Shown here in pieces: positions 1 through 8,782 of a stretch of 64,000 bases of DNA; the stretch's first letter is position 1; the number at the start of each line of letters is the position of its first letter. The DNA is from Fastidiosipila sp963510375. GTDB taxonomy: Bacteria; Bacillota; Clostridia; Saccharofermentanales; Fastidiosipilaceae. A program made the translations under genes and the position numbers. The stretch is taken from contig CAUPES010000003.1 of NCBI GenBank assembly GCA_963510375.1, forward strand, positions 44,902-108,901, in the 5' to 3' direction. Below the pieces are notes generated by a model. It had not been told where the DNA came from, searched no databases, and saw nothing but the letters and a program-made list of their open reading frames with translations.

Positions 1-998
1 AATTCAAGCAAATTTCCTTCCGTCATATTAAGCGTATATCCACCCTCATTATATTGCTTAAGGTTTTGAGTGAACACTTTAAGTGGCTTCATAATATTGG
101 AGTACACATGAAAAAGTAAAAAGCTACTCATAATAAGTATCATAAAAATCAATATCGTCATTCCGAGCAGACTTCCTGTCATAAGACTTAAGACACCACC
201 TAAAGAAATCCAAACTCTGATTTCAAAAGGTGTTCTGGATAACTTCTGACGGATCGTATAAGTATTTTTAACATTCATATCTTGCGGATCTGATATAATT
301 CCGCTATGATCTAACGCAACTATACTAACTTCATCCTGATTTACAAGGCTTACATATCCATGTTTCCCCAAAGAAAGCTCTGAAAATGGTTCCAATATAC
401 TTTTTACATTTACAACACATCCTAAAGCAATTCCTTTTTCTTGTGCAATTTTACATATATATACTTCATTATCACACTCTACGACATCCCATTTTCTCTT
501 CACTGCATATGTCTTTTTATCTAATTTACCTATCTGCTCACGAATAGACGCCGCAATCTCAGATGAAATTTTGTAATCTCCATCTGAAAACATTGAAAGT
601 TGATATAATTTATCTGTCTCATGTATATATAAAAAAATTCTGTATTCTGTTCCATATTCCCATGCAGAAGAAAAATATTCTTCACGGAGTTCTCCTATAG
701 CATACTCCGAATAATCCCCATTTTTCATCAGGTTTACATTTTTCCAGAATGTGGAATTAGTCTCATTTGTATCCATGATCGTGGAAAAAAGATTTCTGCT
801 GATTCTCAAAAAACGATTGTCTAATTCCTGTGCATACAACTGTGCCATTTGGCTCAGCTGCTCATAAATCTGCCAACTTGTTTTATTTAAAACATAAGTA
901 CATCCTCCCAGAATAATTACCAGAATGACTGTCATAAAAATTAATATTTGTTTACTCTGTTGTGCTAAAGATTTCTTTTTTCGTTTTTCTAGATTCAT
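1..998 (-). CDS. Sensor histidine kinase, YesM-like (3' part cut by window edge)
   Basis: About 332 codons are visible before the window edge. A short basic N-terminus is followed by a membrane segment (about residues 17-38), an extracytoplasmic region of about 230 residues, a second membrane segment (about 275-300), and the beginning of a HAMP linker (MKPLKVFTQNL). The kinase and ATPase domains lie outside the window. This layout, directly downstream of LplB/LplC-type permeases, matches the YesM class of kinases that pair with AraC-type (YesN) regulators of sugar transporters; the pairing is inference. ATG at 998 is the first in-frame start after an in-frame TAG, with no strong SD. The gene starts 29 bases after the permease stop and is probably co-transcribed. 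Confidence 0.8.
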   Translation of the reverse strand, partial: MNLEKRKKKSLAQQSKQILIFMTVILVIILGGCTYVLNKTSWQIYEQLSQMAQLYAQELDNRFLRISRNLFSTIMDTNETNSTFWKNVNLMKNGDYSEYAIGELREEYFSSAWEYGTEYRIFLYIHETDKLYQLSMFSDGDYKISSEIAASIREQIGKLDKKTYAVKRKWDVVECDNEVYICKIAQEKGIALGCVVNVKSILEPFSELSLGKHGYVSLVNQDEVSIVALDHSGIISDPQDMNVKNTYTIRQKLSRTPFEIRVWISLGGVLSLMTGSLLGMTILIFMILIMSSFLLFHVYSNIMKPLKVFTQNLKQYNEGGYTLNMTEGNLLE

Positions 999-1027
999 AT
1001 TTTTTTGCCAAATGCCATACTGCTATC

Positions 1028-1930
1028 TTAACCTTTTACTGCACCAAGCGTAATACCCTCTGCAAAATATTTTTGTAAAAACGGATAAATGATAAATAGT
1101 GGAAGCATCGCTATAAAAGCAATTGCCATCCTTATGGATGTTGTCGGAAGTTTTGCCACTTCTGCCCCTATATTACCGGCAACTTTACCACTTGCAAGAT
1201 ACTGAATATCAGTGATCATTTGATTCAAAAGATTCTGGATACTATACAATCTCTGTCCTTGATTTCCTGATAAATAGTATAATCCATTTGTCCAGTCATT
1301 CCAATACGCCAGAGCAGAAAACAATCCCATGGTTACCAGGATCGGTTTACCAAGTGGTAATGTAATCTGTAAAAAAATTCTCATGTGCCCTGCGCCATCA
1401 ATTTCAGCTGCTTCATACAATGCTTCCGGAATACTTGTCATAAAATAGCTCCGTATCATCAGAACATTGCTTGCACTCAACAGCAAATTAGGAATTATCA
1501 ATGCCCATATTGTATTTTTTATGTGAAAATAATTCACATACATCAAATATGTCGGAACTAATCCACCATTAAATAGCAGTGTAAAAAAAACAAAAAAGGT
1601 TATCGATCTTCTATAAGGTAATGTCTTCACTGATAGCGGATATGCCAGCAATGCTGAAAACATCAGATTAAAAAAAGTACCTACTATCGTAACAAAAATT
1701 GTTACACCGTATGCGCGAAGTATTTTTTCTCCCTGTTTGAAAATATATCGATATGCATAAAGGCTTAACTTTTCCGGGAAAAATGAATATCCATTCCGGA
1801 TCAACACCGTTTCATCTGTAATGGATGAAATAAATACCAGTAAAAACGGTAAAATAATGATTAATGTGATCACGATTAATATCAAATTGATCCAAATCTG
1901 ATATCTCTTTGTTTTTTTTGAATTTGTCAT
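1028..1930 (-). CDS. Carbohydrate ABC transporter permease, LplC/MalG-like
   Basis: A 300-residue inner-membrane permease with about six hydrophobic segments. The EAA loop that docks the ATPase is visible at about residues 169-190 (EALYEAAEIDGAG). The C-terminus ends in the usual ITLGAVKG-type tail of this family. It forms one half of the channel with the LplB-type permease directly upstream (14-base gap). The SD AGGAGG lies 10 bases before ATG. No ATPase gene is nearby; such importers often use a shared MsmX-type ATPase encoded elsewhere (family knowledge, not seen here). The substrate cannot be read from sequence, but a complex oligosaccharide is typical. Confidence 0.9.
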   Translation of the reverse strand: MTNSKKTKRYQIWINLILIVITLIIILPFLLVFISSITDETVLIRNGYSFFPEKLSLYAYRYIFKQGEKILRAYGVTIFVTIVGTFFNLMFSALLAYPLSVKTLPYRRSITFFVFFTLLFNGGLVPTYLMYVNYFHIKNTIWALIIPNLLLSASNVLMIRSYFMTSIPEALYEAAEIDGAGHMRIFLQITLPLGKPILVTMGLFSALAYWNDWTNGLYYLSGNQGQRLYSIQNLLNQMITDIQYLASGKVAGNIGAEVAKLPTTSIRMAIAFIAMLPLFIIYPFLQKYFAEGITLGAVKG

Positions 1931-1944
1931 AACAGACTTTCCTC

Positions 1945-2862
1945 CTAAAACAATGCTCTATCTTTATCTACACGTCTTACAATCCAGTTACTTAACATTA
2001 CAATAACAAAACCTACTAATGACTGATATACACCAGCTGCAGATGACATACTGATATTCCCTTGTTCGATCAAAGCACGGTATACGTAAGTGTCAATTAC
2101 ATTTGTAGTCGGAAACAACACACCAGAGTTCATTGGAACCTGATAAAATAGTCCAAAGTCAGAATAGAAGATTCTTCCAATACTCAATAATAACAAAGTA
2201 ATAATTGTTGGTACCAGAGACGGCAATGTGATTTTGGTGATTTCCTGCCACTTTGTGGCTCCATCGAGTCTTGCTGCCTCATAATACGTCGGGTCAATAC
2301 CAATCAGAGATGCAATATAGATCAAACATCCATATCCTACCCCTTTCCAGCAGTTTGCAATAGTAAGAATAACTGGCCAATATTTTGGTTTTTGATACCA
2401 TTGAATTGGTTTTTTATGCAATAATGGCAGTATTGTATTGTTTACAAGACCATTTTCAGCACTTAAAAGTGCATACACAATATAACTTAGAATGACCATC
2501 GACATCAAAAATGGTAGTAATATAGCACTCTGATATATTTTTTTAAATTTTTTATTGTTAACCTCACATATTAAAATTGCTATTGCAATTCCAACAACCA
2601 TATTAACAATAATAAAAGCTATATTATATAACAATGTATTTCTTGTAATAATCCAAGCATCTTTTGACGAGAACAAAAATTTAAAATTATCAAGTCTTGC
2701 CCAAGGACTTTTCAAAATTCCTTTCGAAAAATTCAACTTTTTAAAAGCAATTACAATACCTGTCATTGGCAGATAGTTATTGATCAGTAGATATAATAAA
2801 CCTGGCAACATCATCAGATAGAGCGGCAGATATTTTTTAACTTTGTTCTTTTTCTTCTTCAT
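1945..2862 (-). CDS. Carbohydrate ABC transporter permease, LplB/UgpA-like
   Basis: A permease of about 305 residues with six membrane segments and an EAA loop (YYEAARLDGATKWQEI) near residue 195. I place the start at the ATG at 2862 (MKKKKNK...) because AAAGGAG sits six bases before it; an upstream in-frame start adds ten residues but has no SD. It lies between the binding-protein gene and the LplC-type permease, all read leftward. Together they form a sugar importer of the LplABC/YtcQ-YteP class. An intercistronic hairpin separates it from the binding-protein gene. Confidence 0.9.
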   Translation of the reverse strand: MKKKKNKVKKYLPLYLMMLPGLLYLLINNYLPMTGIVIAFKKLNFSKGILKSPWARLDNFKFLFSSKDAWIITRNTLLYNIAFIIVNMVVGIAIAILICEVNNKKFKKIYQSAILLPFLMSMVILSYIVYALLSAENGLVNNTILPLLHKKPIQWYQKPKYWPVILTIANCWKGVGYGCLIYIASLIGIDPTYYEAARLDGATKWQEITKITLPSLVPTIITLLLLSIGRIFYSDFGLFYQVPMNSGVLFPTTNVIDTYVYRALIEQGNISMSSAAGVYQSLVGFVIVMLSNWIVRRVDKDRALF

Positions 2863-2885
2863 AAGCTTCTCCTTTAATGAACAAA

Positions 2886-2908
2886 GTCCCACATTTTATC
2901 TGTGGGAC
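2886..2908 (-). terminator. Intercistronic hairpin between binding protein and permease genes
   Basis: An 8-bp perfect stem (GTCCCACA / TGTGGGAC) with a 7-base AT loop lies between the binding-protein stop and the permease SD. On the transcribed strand it is followed by only TTTGTTC, so it is at best a weak terminator. Such hairpins often keep binding-protein mRNA in excess over permease mRNA by partial termination or 3' protection; that role is inferred. Confidence 0.5.
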
Positions 2909-2925
2909 CTTACTTCTGAAACTGA

Positions 2926-4437
2926 TTATTTTGCTGCAAGAAAAGCATCTAACTGTTCTTGTTTTGCCTGGATCACTTCATTGATTCCCGCATCATCTAA
3001 TGCTTTTAATAATTCCGGAATAAGTTCATTTGGATCTCCAGAACCACTGTAAAGTGCTCCACTGTATTGTTTCACAACATTAGAAAGAGCTGCAATCTCA
3101 TTTGAATAATTACTACTATCAAATAAAAAACCTACTGCTTTTGAACTCTTTGCTGAACTGTTAAACTCTTCCATTTTTTCCCATAATTTCGGATCGGAGC
3201 CAGTCCATTTATAAGCAATAAACTGATTTGGCAATTCCCATCCAAGATTTAAGCTATAGCCTACATTATCAGAGGTAATACCTTCTGGGAAATTGATAAT
3301 GCCATTTTCAGCATCTTCTAAAACGTAGTCTTTGTCCTGTTCCCCCCAGTTTAAAAGATTCATGATTTCAGAACTTCCATATATATAATCCAGAACTTCC
3401 ATTGTTTTTTCTGGGTTTTCTGAGTTCTGGGCAATTGAAAATATAACACCGTTATATGATGAGCTATTTATGATTGGTTCATTAAAAAATGGTACAATCT
3501 CAAATTCATAACCAGTGGAACTTTTAAATTCTACCGGTGTTCCAGGGTGATAAGCAAAAAATAGTGAGAATAAATTTCCTGCTTTGCATACTGTTCTCCA
3601 GTTTTCTGTATTGGTTCCTGCATCCTGGCTGATATATCCCTTCTGGTACCAGTTGTAAAGCATAGTAGTTGTATTTTTAAACCAGTCTGTTGCAAAGAAA
3701 TTTTCTAACTTTGTGCTATTTGTCTGATCCATGAGTACACCAAGGTAATTACTATCTGATAAATTGTCACCACGGAACAATCTGGTAACCGGTGTGTCAC
3801 CATCATTAATTGAATATAACATTGTCATATCCGGTTCTCCCGCTTTTACTGTCGCAAAAACGCTTTCCAAATCTTTTGGTTCTTTAATCTGTGCTGTATC
3901 AATATTATATTTTTGTACTAGGTCTTTTCTCATAAATACAGCAGGAATACTTCCTCGCTCAATCTGATTTGGTACGCCATATACAAAGTCTTTAATCTGG
4001 TTAATTTTAGCTACATCCTCTCCATAAATGTGTTTTATATTTGTTCCATATTTATCAATCAGTTCAGACATGTCTACAATCTGTCCAGAATTCATATACT
4101 GCACTGCACTTGTTGCCTGAGTATAAAAAACATCAATTTTTTCATCCCCTGATAACATAAGCTGTAACTGCTGGTTTGCACTCGCCCACGGCAACACAAC
4201 AATATCGATATTTGCATTGAGTTCCGGTTTAAGAATTTCATTAATTTTTTTCTCAATTCTTTCTTCATCCGGCTGTGTGCTTCCTGTCAAAACCATGGTA
4301 ACTGTATATGGTACATCCTCATTATCACCACTTTTTTTAACGGATGTTTTCGATTTTCCCGCTTCTGGATTTCCGCATGCTGTTATGGACATGACCATAG
4401 ACATAGTTAGCATAGCTGCTAATATTCTTTTTTTCAT
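2926..4437 (-). CDS. Extracellular solute-binding lipoprotein of sugar ABC importer (LplA-like)
   Basis: 503 residues. A lipoprotein signal peptide is clear: a basic start, a hydrophobic stretch and lipobox SITAC with the lipidated Cys at position 21, followed by a charged, flexible linker (about 22-45). The rest matches the large family-1-type solute-binding proteins found with LplB/LplC permeases. It would capture an oligosaccharide outside the membrane and deliver it to the two permeases encoded next. It is the first gene of the module, with a strong SD (GAGAGGAGG) seven bases before ATG. Codon choice here (CTG, GGA, CCG) looks different from the core genes beyond 5 kb, which suggests acquisition. 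Confidence 0.9.
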   Translation of the reverse strand: MKKRILAAMLTMSMVMSITACGNPEAGKSKTSVKKSGDNEDVPYTVTMVLTGSTQPDEERIEKKINEILKPELNANIDIVVLPWASANQQLQLMLSGDEKIDVFYTQATSAVQYMNSGQIVDMSELIDKYGTNIKHIYGEDVAKINQIKDFVYGVPNQIERGSIPAVFMRKDLVQKYNIDTAQIKEPKDLESVFATVKAGEPDMTMLYSINDGDTPVTRLFRGDNLSDSNYLGVLMDQTNSTKLENFFATDWFKNTTTMLYNWYQKGYISQDAGTNTENWRTVCKAGNLFSLFFAYHPGTPVEFKSSTGYEFEIVPFFNEPIINSSSYNGVIFSIAQNSENPEKTMEVLDYIYGSSEIMNLLNWGEQDKDYVLEDAENGIINFPEGITSDNVGYSLNLGWELPNQFIAYKWTGSDPKLWEKMEEFNSSAKSSKAVGFLFDSSNYSNEIAALSNVVKQYSGALYSGSGDPNELIPELLKALDDAGINEVIQAKQEQLDAFLAAK

Positions 4438-4617
4438 ATATATCCTCCTCTCTGTTACAGGTTAATTTAGATTTACCTCTATTGCGATATAGCTTCATAT
4501 TAAGAGTTTTCTTTCATCATTTCTATAACTAAACCGACACATTAATATAACTTTTTTGACATTTTCAACAAAATAGCTCAAAAATAGATGATACTTAAGA
4601 TATTCTCCTATACAACA

Positions 4618-4654
4618 TAAAAATAGCGTAGCTGCTATATAAACTGCTACGCTA
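4618..4654 (-). terminator. Rho-independent terminator
   Basis: A 9-bp perfect stem (TAGCGTAGC / GCTACGCTA) with a 13-base loop is followed on the minus strand by TTTTTATG. It lies just downstream of the YhcG remnant and upstream of the sugar ABC module, separating the two. Confidence 0.7.
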
Positions 4655-4680
4655 AAAAAGTCTAACTTTTTGAGGTCAAA

Positions 4681-5031
4681 TCATAGGTCTAGGACTTTTT
4701 CTTTGTTCTCTTCTCCTGATGATAAGATCAATCTTTCATATAGTGATGTTTTTATTTGTCTTTTAAGCTCTCTTACCGACCAATTTGCATTGATACTTTC
4801 TTTTTCATAGAAACTTCGTTTTCCCTCATCACTGATGGATAAAAGCTCACAATAATGGGGCCAGGTCAATTTAACAGACACTGTCTGTTGAATTTCATAC
4901 TCTTGAAAAAATCTTCTCATAAATTGCAAATTTGATACTGAAAATCCTCGCCCATATTCTCTAGTTAATCTCTTTGATAAATCTTTAAGTAGCTCTTTGT
5001 CATACTCTTAATCTTCAAGTACTGTTAAATG
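4681..5031 (-). pseudogene. Remnant of YhcG/DUF1016 (PDDEXK nuclease family) N-terminal domain
   Basis: The open part encodes about 108 residues that read like the N-terminal half of YhcG/DUF1016 proteins: KRLTREYGRGFS, then LTWPHYCELLSIS, FYEKESI, WSVRELKRQI and SLYERL. The frame continues upstream (HLTVLED) but is broken by TAA at 5008-5010, just before EYDKELLK. The C-terminal nuclease half is missing; after the conserved SLYERL block only 17 residues precede the stop. There is no usable start codon with an SD. Intact family members are about 340 residues long. I call it a decayed fragment, lying at the junction between the sugar-transport module and the core genes. Confidence 0.75.
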
Positions 5032-5060
5032 GGGAAAAGTAAATACTTTCCAGGCAAAAG

Positions 5061-5120
5061 AAAACCCTATCAAATTTCAAGTGAAATAAATTAAACTAAA
5101 TCACTGAACCAATAGGGTTT
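5061..5120 (-). terminator. Terminator of the small P-loop ATPase gene
   Basis: A long hairpin: AAACCCTAT at one end pairs with ATAGGGTTT at the other, with an inner TTCA-TGA / TCA-TGAA pairing. On the minus strand it is followed by a T-rich run (TTTTCTTTTG). It begins about 25 bases after the stop of the upstream gene. Confidence 0.6.
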
Positions 5121-5145
5121 AAATTGTTATTTTTTTGGCTTCACC

Positions 5146-5559
5146 TTAAGAAACATAGTGCTTAACTGAGTCAATTATATCTTCCTCAGGGCAACTAAAT
5201 ATAATTTCTGCTTCAAAATGATGCTTCTCTGCCATACCTTCTAGAGCTGCTAAGAACTTAGCTAATTCCTCTTGGTCATTACCAGCAATTTTACCGATAC
5301 TATCAATATAAATGTGAGAAATATCATAATCTTTAGCATTTAAACCAGCTATAAATGCTAAAGCTTCCCCATAGTTGTCTACAGGATATTCATCAACATC
5401 AATCATTCTAATCTGATGTTTGACATAAGGATTCAATCTATCACCTCTCAAAATACAAACAACATTATTTTCTTCGTTGCTTGCCATGCTATTCAAATCA
5501 TCCACTAAACGATTTGTTTTTCCTGATCCTTTTGCTCCGACAATCAAATTAACTTTCAT
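5146..5559 (-). CDS. Small P-loop ATPase of unknown role
   Basis: 137 residues. A Walker A motif (GAKGSGKT, residues 8-15) sits at the very N-terminus, and a Walker B-like strand (IYIDS) lies near residue 85. The rest has no domain I recognise. Similar small ATPases in Clostridia are often labelled twitching-motility/PilT-like, but I see no evidence for pilus work. The start is set at 5559 because GGAAAGGAG lies eight bases before this ATG; a longer in-frame start has no SD. It is divergent from the DUF4364 gene and ends in its own terminator. The function is unknown. Confidence 0.75.
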   Translation of the reverse strand: MKVNLIVGAKGSGKTNRLVDDLNSMASNEENNVVCILRGDRLNPYVKHQIRMIDVDEYPVDNYGEALAFIAGLNAKDYDISHIYIDSIGKIAGNDQEELAKFLAALEGMAEKHHFEAEIIFSCPEEDIIDSVKHYVS

Positions 5560-5688
5560 AAAAAAATCTCCTTTCCACACTTGAGATTACTTTTATATAT
5601 ATTATAATCCACCAAACACTTTACACAAAACAAAATTTCAATATTCACAAAAAGTTTGTGCAATACAGATAAAAACCATATCTTTTTT

Positions 5689-5697
5689 TGTTATAAT
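5689..5697 (+). promoter_or_regulatory. Extended -10 promoter of the DUF4364 gene
   Basis: TGTTATAAT matches an extended -10 element (TGnTATAAT), 25 bases before the ATG and upstream of an AAGGTGGTG SD. No good -35 hexamer is visible, as is common with extended -10 promoters. Confidence 0.55.
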
Positions 5698-5722
5698 AGC
5701 TCTGAAGGTGGTGAGTTAAATT

Positions 5723-6292
5723 ATGGAAAAGAATATGTCTTCTAGCAAAGATAAAGTTACACTAAAGGTAATAATTCTATATATCTGTGAGCAAATAGAC
5801 AGTTTAAGTGAACAAGAGTTAATGCAAATAGTTCTTGAGACTATGTATATGGACTACTTTACCTTCAGCAAACTTCTAGGCGAATTATTAGACGAAGACT
5901 TACTATCCGCAACCATAAGGAAAGAAGAAAGTCATAAGGCCAACCCGCCAAAACGCTTCTCCCTAACTAACAAAGGTGCAATTGTACTTGAAACACTTAA
6001 TGATAATATCCCTCATGCAATGACCAAATACATTCAAGGGATAATTGCTCAAAAGAATTCAGACAAAAAGTCTAGCGAAAGCGTCGTTTCTACCTATGAA
6101 ATTACAGCGAATGCATCATTCAAACTCAATCTTGAGCTAAAAGAGCAGAACGAAACTTACTTCAAACTGCAGTTTAACGCTCCTAATCAAGAAATGGCGA
6201 AAAAAATCAGTGATAACTGGAAAAAAAATGCGGGCAAAATCTACCCGCAAATTCTAAGTCTTATAAACGAACAAGATGATAAAGATGTCTAA
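5723..6292 (+). CDS. DUF4364 family protein, winged-helix-like
   Basis: 189 residues. The first ~100 residues read as a winged-helix fold (KVIILYICEQIDSL, LLGELLDEDLL, then RFSLTNKGAIVLETL), which is the signature of DUF4364 proteins found across Clostridia. The C-terminal part is a beta-rich domain. It is probably a DNA-binding regulator, but its targets are not known. SD AAGGTGGTG precedes ATG. It is one of the few plus-strand genes here, divergent from the P-loop ATPase gene and convergent with yhbY (10-base gap). Confidence 0.8.
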   Translation: MEKNMSSSKDKVTLKVIILYICEQIDSLSEQELMQIVLETMYMDYFTFSKLLGELLDEDLLSATIRKEESHKANPPKRFSLTNKGAIVLETLNDNIPHAMTKYIQGIIAQKNSDKKSSESVVSTYEITANASFKLNLELKEQNETYFKLQFNAPNQEMAKKISDNWKKNAGKIYPQILSLINEQDDKDV

Positions 6293-6302
6293 ATCTCCCA
6301 AA

Positions 6303-6608
6303 TTACAAATTGTAAATTGTCTTGCCTTTTTTAGCTAATTCTTCAGAAAATCTATATAGGACAAATTTTCTCCCAATTACTTGGACTATATCTGCAGATG
6401 TACTCTTTGCCAAATCATTTGCCAATTCTTTAATTGGAGTTGTGTTAGTTTTTAGCACGGTTACTTTTACTAATTCTCTTGTTCTTAATAGATTATCTAA
6501 CTCAGTAACTATATTCTCACTAACATCTTCTTTACCTATATGTAATAAGCTGTCCAAGCTATTAGCCTCTGCTCTTAAATAAGCTCTTTGATTACCATTT
6601 ATTGACAT
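6303..6608 (-). CDS. yhbY: YhbY-type RNA-binding protein (CRM domain)
   Basis: 101 residues, essentially one CRM/YhbY domain: an N-terminal RAYLRAEANSL block, the LLHIGKEDVSENIV segment and the ELVKVTVLKTN segment, and a basic VIGRKFVLYR strand near the C-terminus. The family binds the large ribosomal subunit precursor and helps ribosome assembly. Its position beside obgE, another 50S assembly factor, fits. It has its own promoter (see the separate entry) and an AGAGG SD, so it is probably not strictly dependent on obgE transcription. Confidence 0.9.
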   Translation of the reverse strand: MSINGNQRAYLRAEANSLDSLLHIGKEDVSENIVTELDNLLRTRELVKVTVLKTNTTPIKELANDLAKSTSADIVQVIGRKFVLYRFSEELAKKGKTIYNL

Positions 6609-6631
6609 TTTCTACCTCTATTTTTAATTTT

Positions 6632-6659
6632 ATTATAATTATCGAATCTCTATAAACAA
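6632..6659 (-). promoter_or_regulatory. Promoter of yhbY
   Basis: On the minus strand TTGTTT and TATAAT are separated by 16 bases, ending 23 bases before the yhbY ATG. Confidence 0.6.
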
Positions 6660-6710
6660 GCTTCACGCCTCAACTGCCACTACTGTCGTTAAATACTGCT
6701 AATCCTACAA

Positions 6711-7976
6711 TTAGTCAACAAAATCAAATAGCAGATCTCCAAGAGCAATTGTATCGCCCTCTTCCGCACCCAATTCGTGTAGCTGGTCAATAATTCCTTG
6801 ATCTCGTAATTGTTTTTGGAACCATTGCAAGGAATCGACACTGTCGAAATTGACTCTTCTTAATAAATCATCTATCCAGGTACCTTCTACAACGTATATA
6901 TCATCTTCTTTATAAACATCGTAAGTTAACTCTTCTAACTCGTAAACCTTAACGTGTTCTGGTTTTTCATACAAAATCGTCTCAGGTAATTTAACCAGCA
7001 TGCCCGCTATTGCCTTGAGTAACTCATCCGTTCCCCAGTTAATTGGAGCAGACATAGAGTAAACCTCATAACCATCAGCTTCTATCTTTTTCTTAAGGGC
7101 TAAAACATCTTCCTCTTCACAAAGATCAATTTTATTTAGTGCCACTATTTGTGGTTTATCCGCTAATACTTCACTAAACTCTCTAAGTTCTCTATTTATC
7201 ATTTTAAAGTCTTCATACGGATCTCTACCCTCTGAACCTGATGCATCCAAAACATGCACTAACATCTTGGTACGTTCAATATGACGCAGGAAGTCGTGTC
7301 CTAAACCTGCTCCTTGGCTTGCACCTTCAATCAATCCAGGGATATCTGCAACAGTGAAGCTAAAATCTCCCACTGTTGCAATGCCTAATTGTGGTTCAAG
7401 CGTAGTAAAGTGATAATTTGCAATTTTAGGTTGAGCTCTAGAAATAACTGATAAGTAGGTACTTTTGCCAACATTAGGCAGACCTAAAAGCCCAACATCA
7501 GCTAAAATCTTCAACTCTAAACTTACATAGAATCCATCAACTAGCTCTCCTGGTTTTGCAAACGTCGGAGTTTGTCTTGTAGAAGTTGCAAAGGCTGTAT
7601 TTCCAACTCCACCTCGTCCACCTTTGGATAGCAAGACTGTTTCACCGGCTTCAGTCAGATCGGCAAGCAATTCTCCAGTTTCATAATTTCTAACAACAGT
7701 ACCTATTGGAACTTCAATGGTTAAATTTTCGCCACTCTTACCGGCTTTTTTCTGTTTTCCACCATGTTCACCATTCTCGGCTAAGTATTTCTTTTTATCA
7801 CGGAAGTTTTGGAGAGTAGTCATGCCACTTTTAGCTTTAATGTAGACTGATCCACCTCGACCACCATTACCACCATCAGGACCACCCTTTGGTATATATT
7901 TACCTCGATAAAAAGACACTGCTCCGTTACCACCATTTCCGGCTTTTACGAAAATTCTCGCTTGATCAACAAACAT
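6711..7976 (-). CDS. obgE: GTPase Obg
   Basis: 421 residues with all three Obg domains. The glycine-rich Obg fold spans about 1-158 (GGNGGRGG repeats). The G domain has G1 GLPNVGKS (165-172), the DIPG motif near 215 and NKID near 285. The C-terminal OCT domain spans about 350-421. It binds the 50S subunit and acts in ribosome maturation and stress control. The SD is GGAGAGAGGAGG before ATG. It lies downstream of rplU-prp-rpmA, the classic Firmicutes arrangement, but a terminator hairpin separates it from rpmA, so its expression may depend on read-through or a local promoter. Confidence 0.97.
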   Translation of the reverse strand: MFVDQARIFVKAGNGGNGAVSFYRGKYIPKGGPDGGNGGRGGSVYIKAKSGMTTLQNFRDKKKYLAENGEHGGKQKKAGKSGENLTIEVPIGTVVRNYETGELLADLTEAGETVLLSKGGRGGVGNTAFATSTRQTPTFAKPGELVDGFYVSLELKILADVGLLGLPNVGKSTYLSVISRAQPKIANYHFTTLEPQLGIATVGDFSFTVADIPGLIEGASQGAGLGHDFLRHIERTKMLVHVLDASGSEGRDPYEDFKMINRELREFSEVLADKPQIVALNKIDLCEEEDVLALKKKIEADGYEVYSMSAPINWGTDELLKAIAGMLVKLPETILYEKPEHVKVYELEELTYDVYKEDDIYVVEGTWIDDLLRRVNFDSVDSLQWFQKQLRDQGIIDQLHELGAEEGDTIALGDLLFDFVD

Positions 7977-7997
7977 GTCTTACCTCCTCTCTCCTGA

Positions 7998-8027
7998 TTA
8001 AAAAAGTCCGGTAATTCTACCGGACTT
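7998..8027 (-). terminator. Terminator after rpmA
   Basis: A perfect 10-bp stem (AAGTCCGGTA / TACCGGACTT) with a 4-base loop, followed on the minus strand by six T. It lies between rpmA and obgE and ends about 20 bases before the obgE start. Confidence 0.85.
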
Positions 8028-8095
8028 GTAAAATTCTTAATTATTGAACGCTCTATTTAGAGCATCACTAAGTAAAACTAAAGTTCTTGTCTAAC

Positions 8096-8386
8096 TTAAG
8101 CTTCTTGAGCTACTGGATAAACGCAAACTTTTTTACGATTTCTACCTAGTCTTTCAAAACTTACAACACCATCTACTAATGCAAATAGAGTATCATCTTT
8201 ACCTCTACCTACGTTTTCGCCTGGGTGAATTTTTGTTCCGCGTTGTCTGTATAGAATGTTTCCTGCTAAAACGAACTCGCCATCACCAGCTTTTGCGCCT
8301 AAACGTTTTGCTTCTGAATCACGACCGTTCTTAGTAGAACTCAAACCTTTTTTACTAGCTAATAATTGTAAATCTAATTTAAACAT
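8096..8386 (-). CDS. rpmA: 50S ribosomal protein L27
   Basis: 96 residues. The N-terminus MFKLDLQLLASKKG is the Firmicutes form with an extra nine residues before the mature start; the LQLLA-S site is where the Prp protease cuts (family knowledge). The mature protein has the usual SKKG and GNILYRQRGTKIHPG segments. Cleavage is needed because the L27 N-terminus reaches the peptidyl transferase centre. Its start overlaps the end of prp by eight bases, implying translational coupling with the enzyme that processes it. Confidence 0.97.
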   Translation of the reverse strand: MFKLDLQLLASKKGLSSTKNGRDSEAKRLGAKAGDGEFVLAGNILYRQRGTKIHPGENVGRGKDDTLFALVDGVVSFERLGRNRKKVCVYPVAQEA

Positions 8387-8738
8387 TTTCTGCCTCCCTA
8401 TTTATATCTCCAGGTTCTGATTGCACTTGCACATATTCTTGACCATAACTGTAAGATATTTGCTCGCATCCGAGCTTGAAACTTTTGAAAAGCAAATCTG
8501 CTTCATTCCTTTTATCTTCTGGTATTCCTTTAACTTCACACCAGAGTCTTCCTGGTTCGAAAGAATATTCAAGTTCAAGTTTTAATAAATCTGTCAAACT
8601 TACGACTAAGGCTCCTGCCAAGCTCGTTACGCCAGCACAAACTTCATCTGTCTCTCCCGGCTCTGCATATTCTGCATGACCTTCTGCTAGGAAACCGCAT
8701 AGTCCTTTTCGATCCTCATATAAATTAACTTTTATCAT
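8379..8738 (-). CDS. prp: Ribosomal-processing cysteine protease Prp
   Basis: 119 residues. The catalytic pair is visible: His21 in GHAEYAE and Cys34 in DEVCAGVTSL. Prp removes the N-terminal extension of L27 in Firmicutes. It lies between rplU and rpmA, the conserved order, with a 44-base gap after rplU and an 8-base overlap with rpmA. Confidence 0.95.
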   Translation of the reverse strand: MIKVNLYEDRKGLCGFLAEGHAEYAEPGETDEVCAGVTSLAGALVVSLTDLLKLELEYSFEPGRLWCEVKGIPEDKRNEADLLFKSFKLGCEQISYSYGQEYVQVQSEPGDINREAENV

Positions 8739-8782
8739 ATTTTACCTCGTATTAATTCACATGAGACTCTTCAATATTAAGC

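Noticed and set aside
7998..8095. A second riboswitch or leader before obgE
   Set aside because: The hairpin has a clear T-run and is simply the rpmA terminator; the small GCTCTATTTAGAGC stem beside it is not diagnostic.
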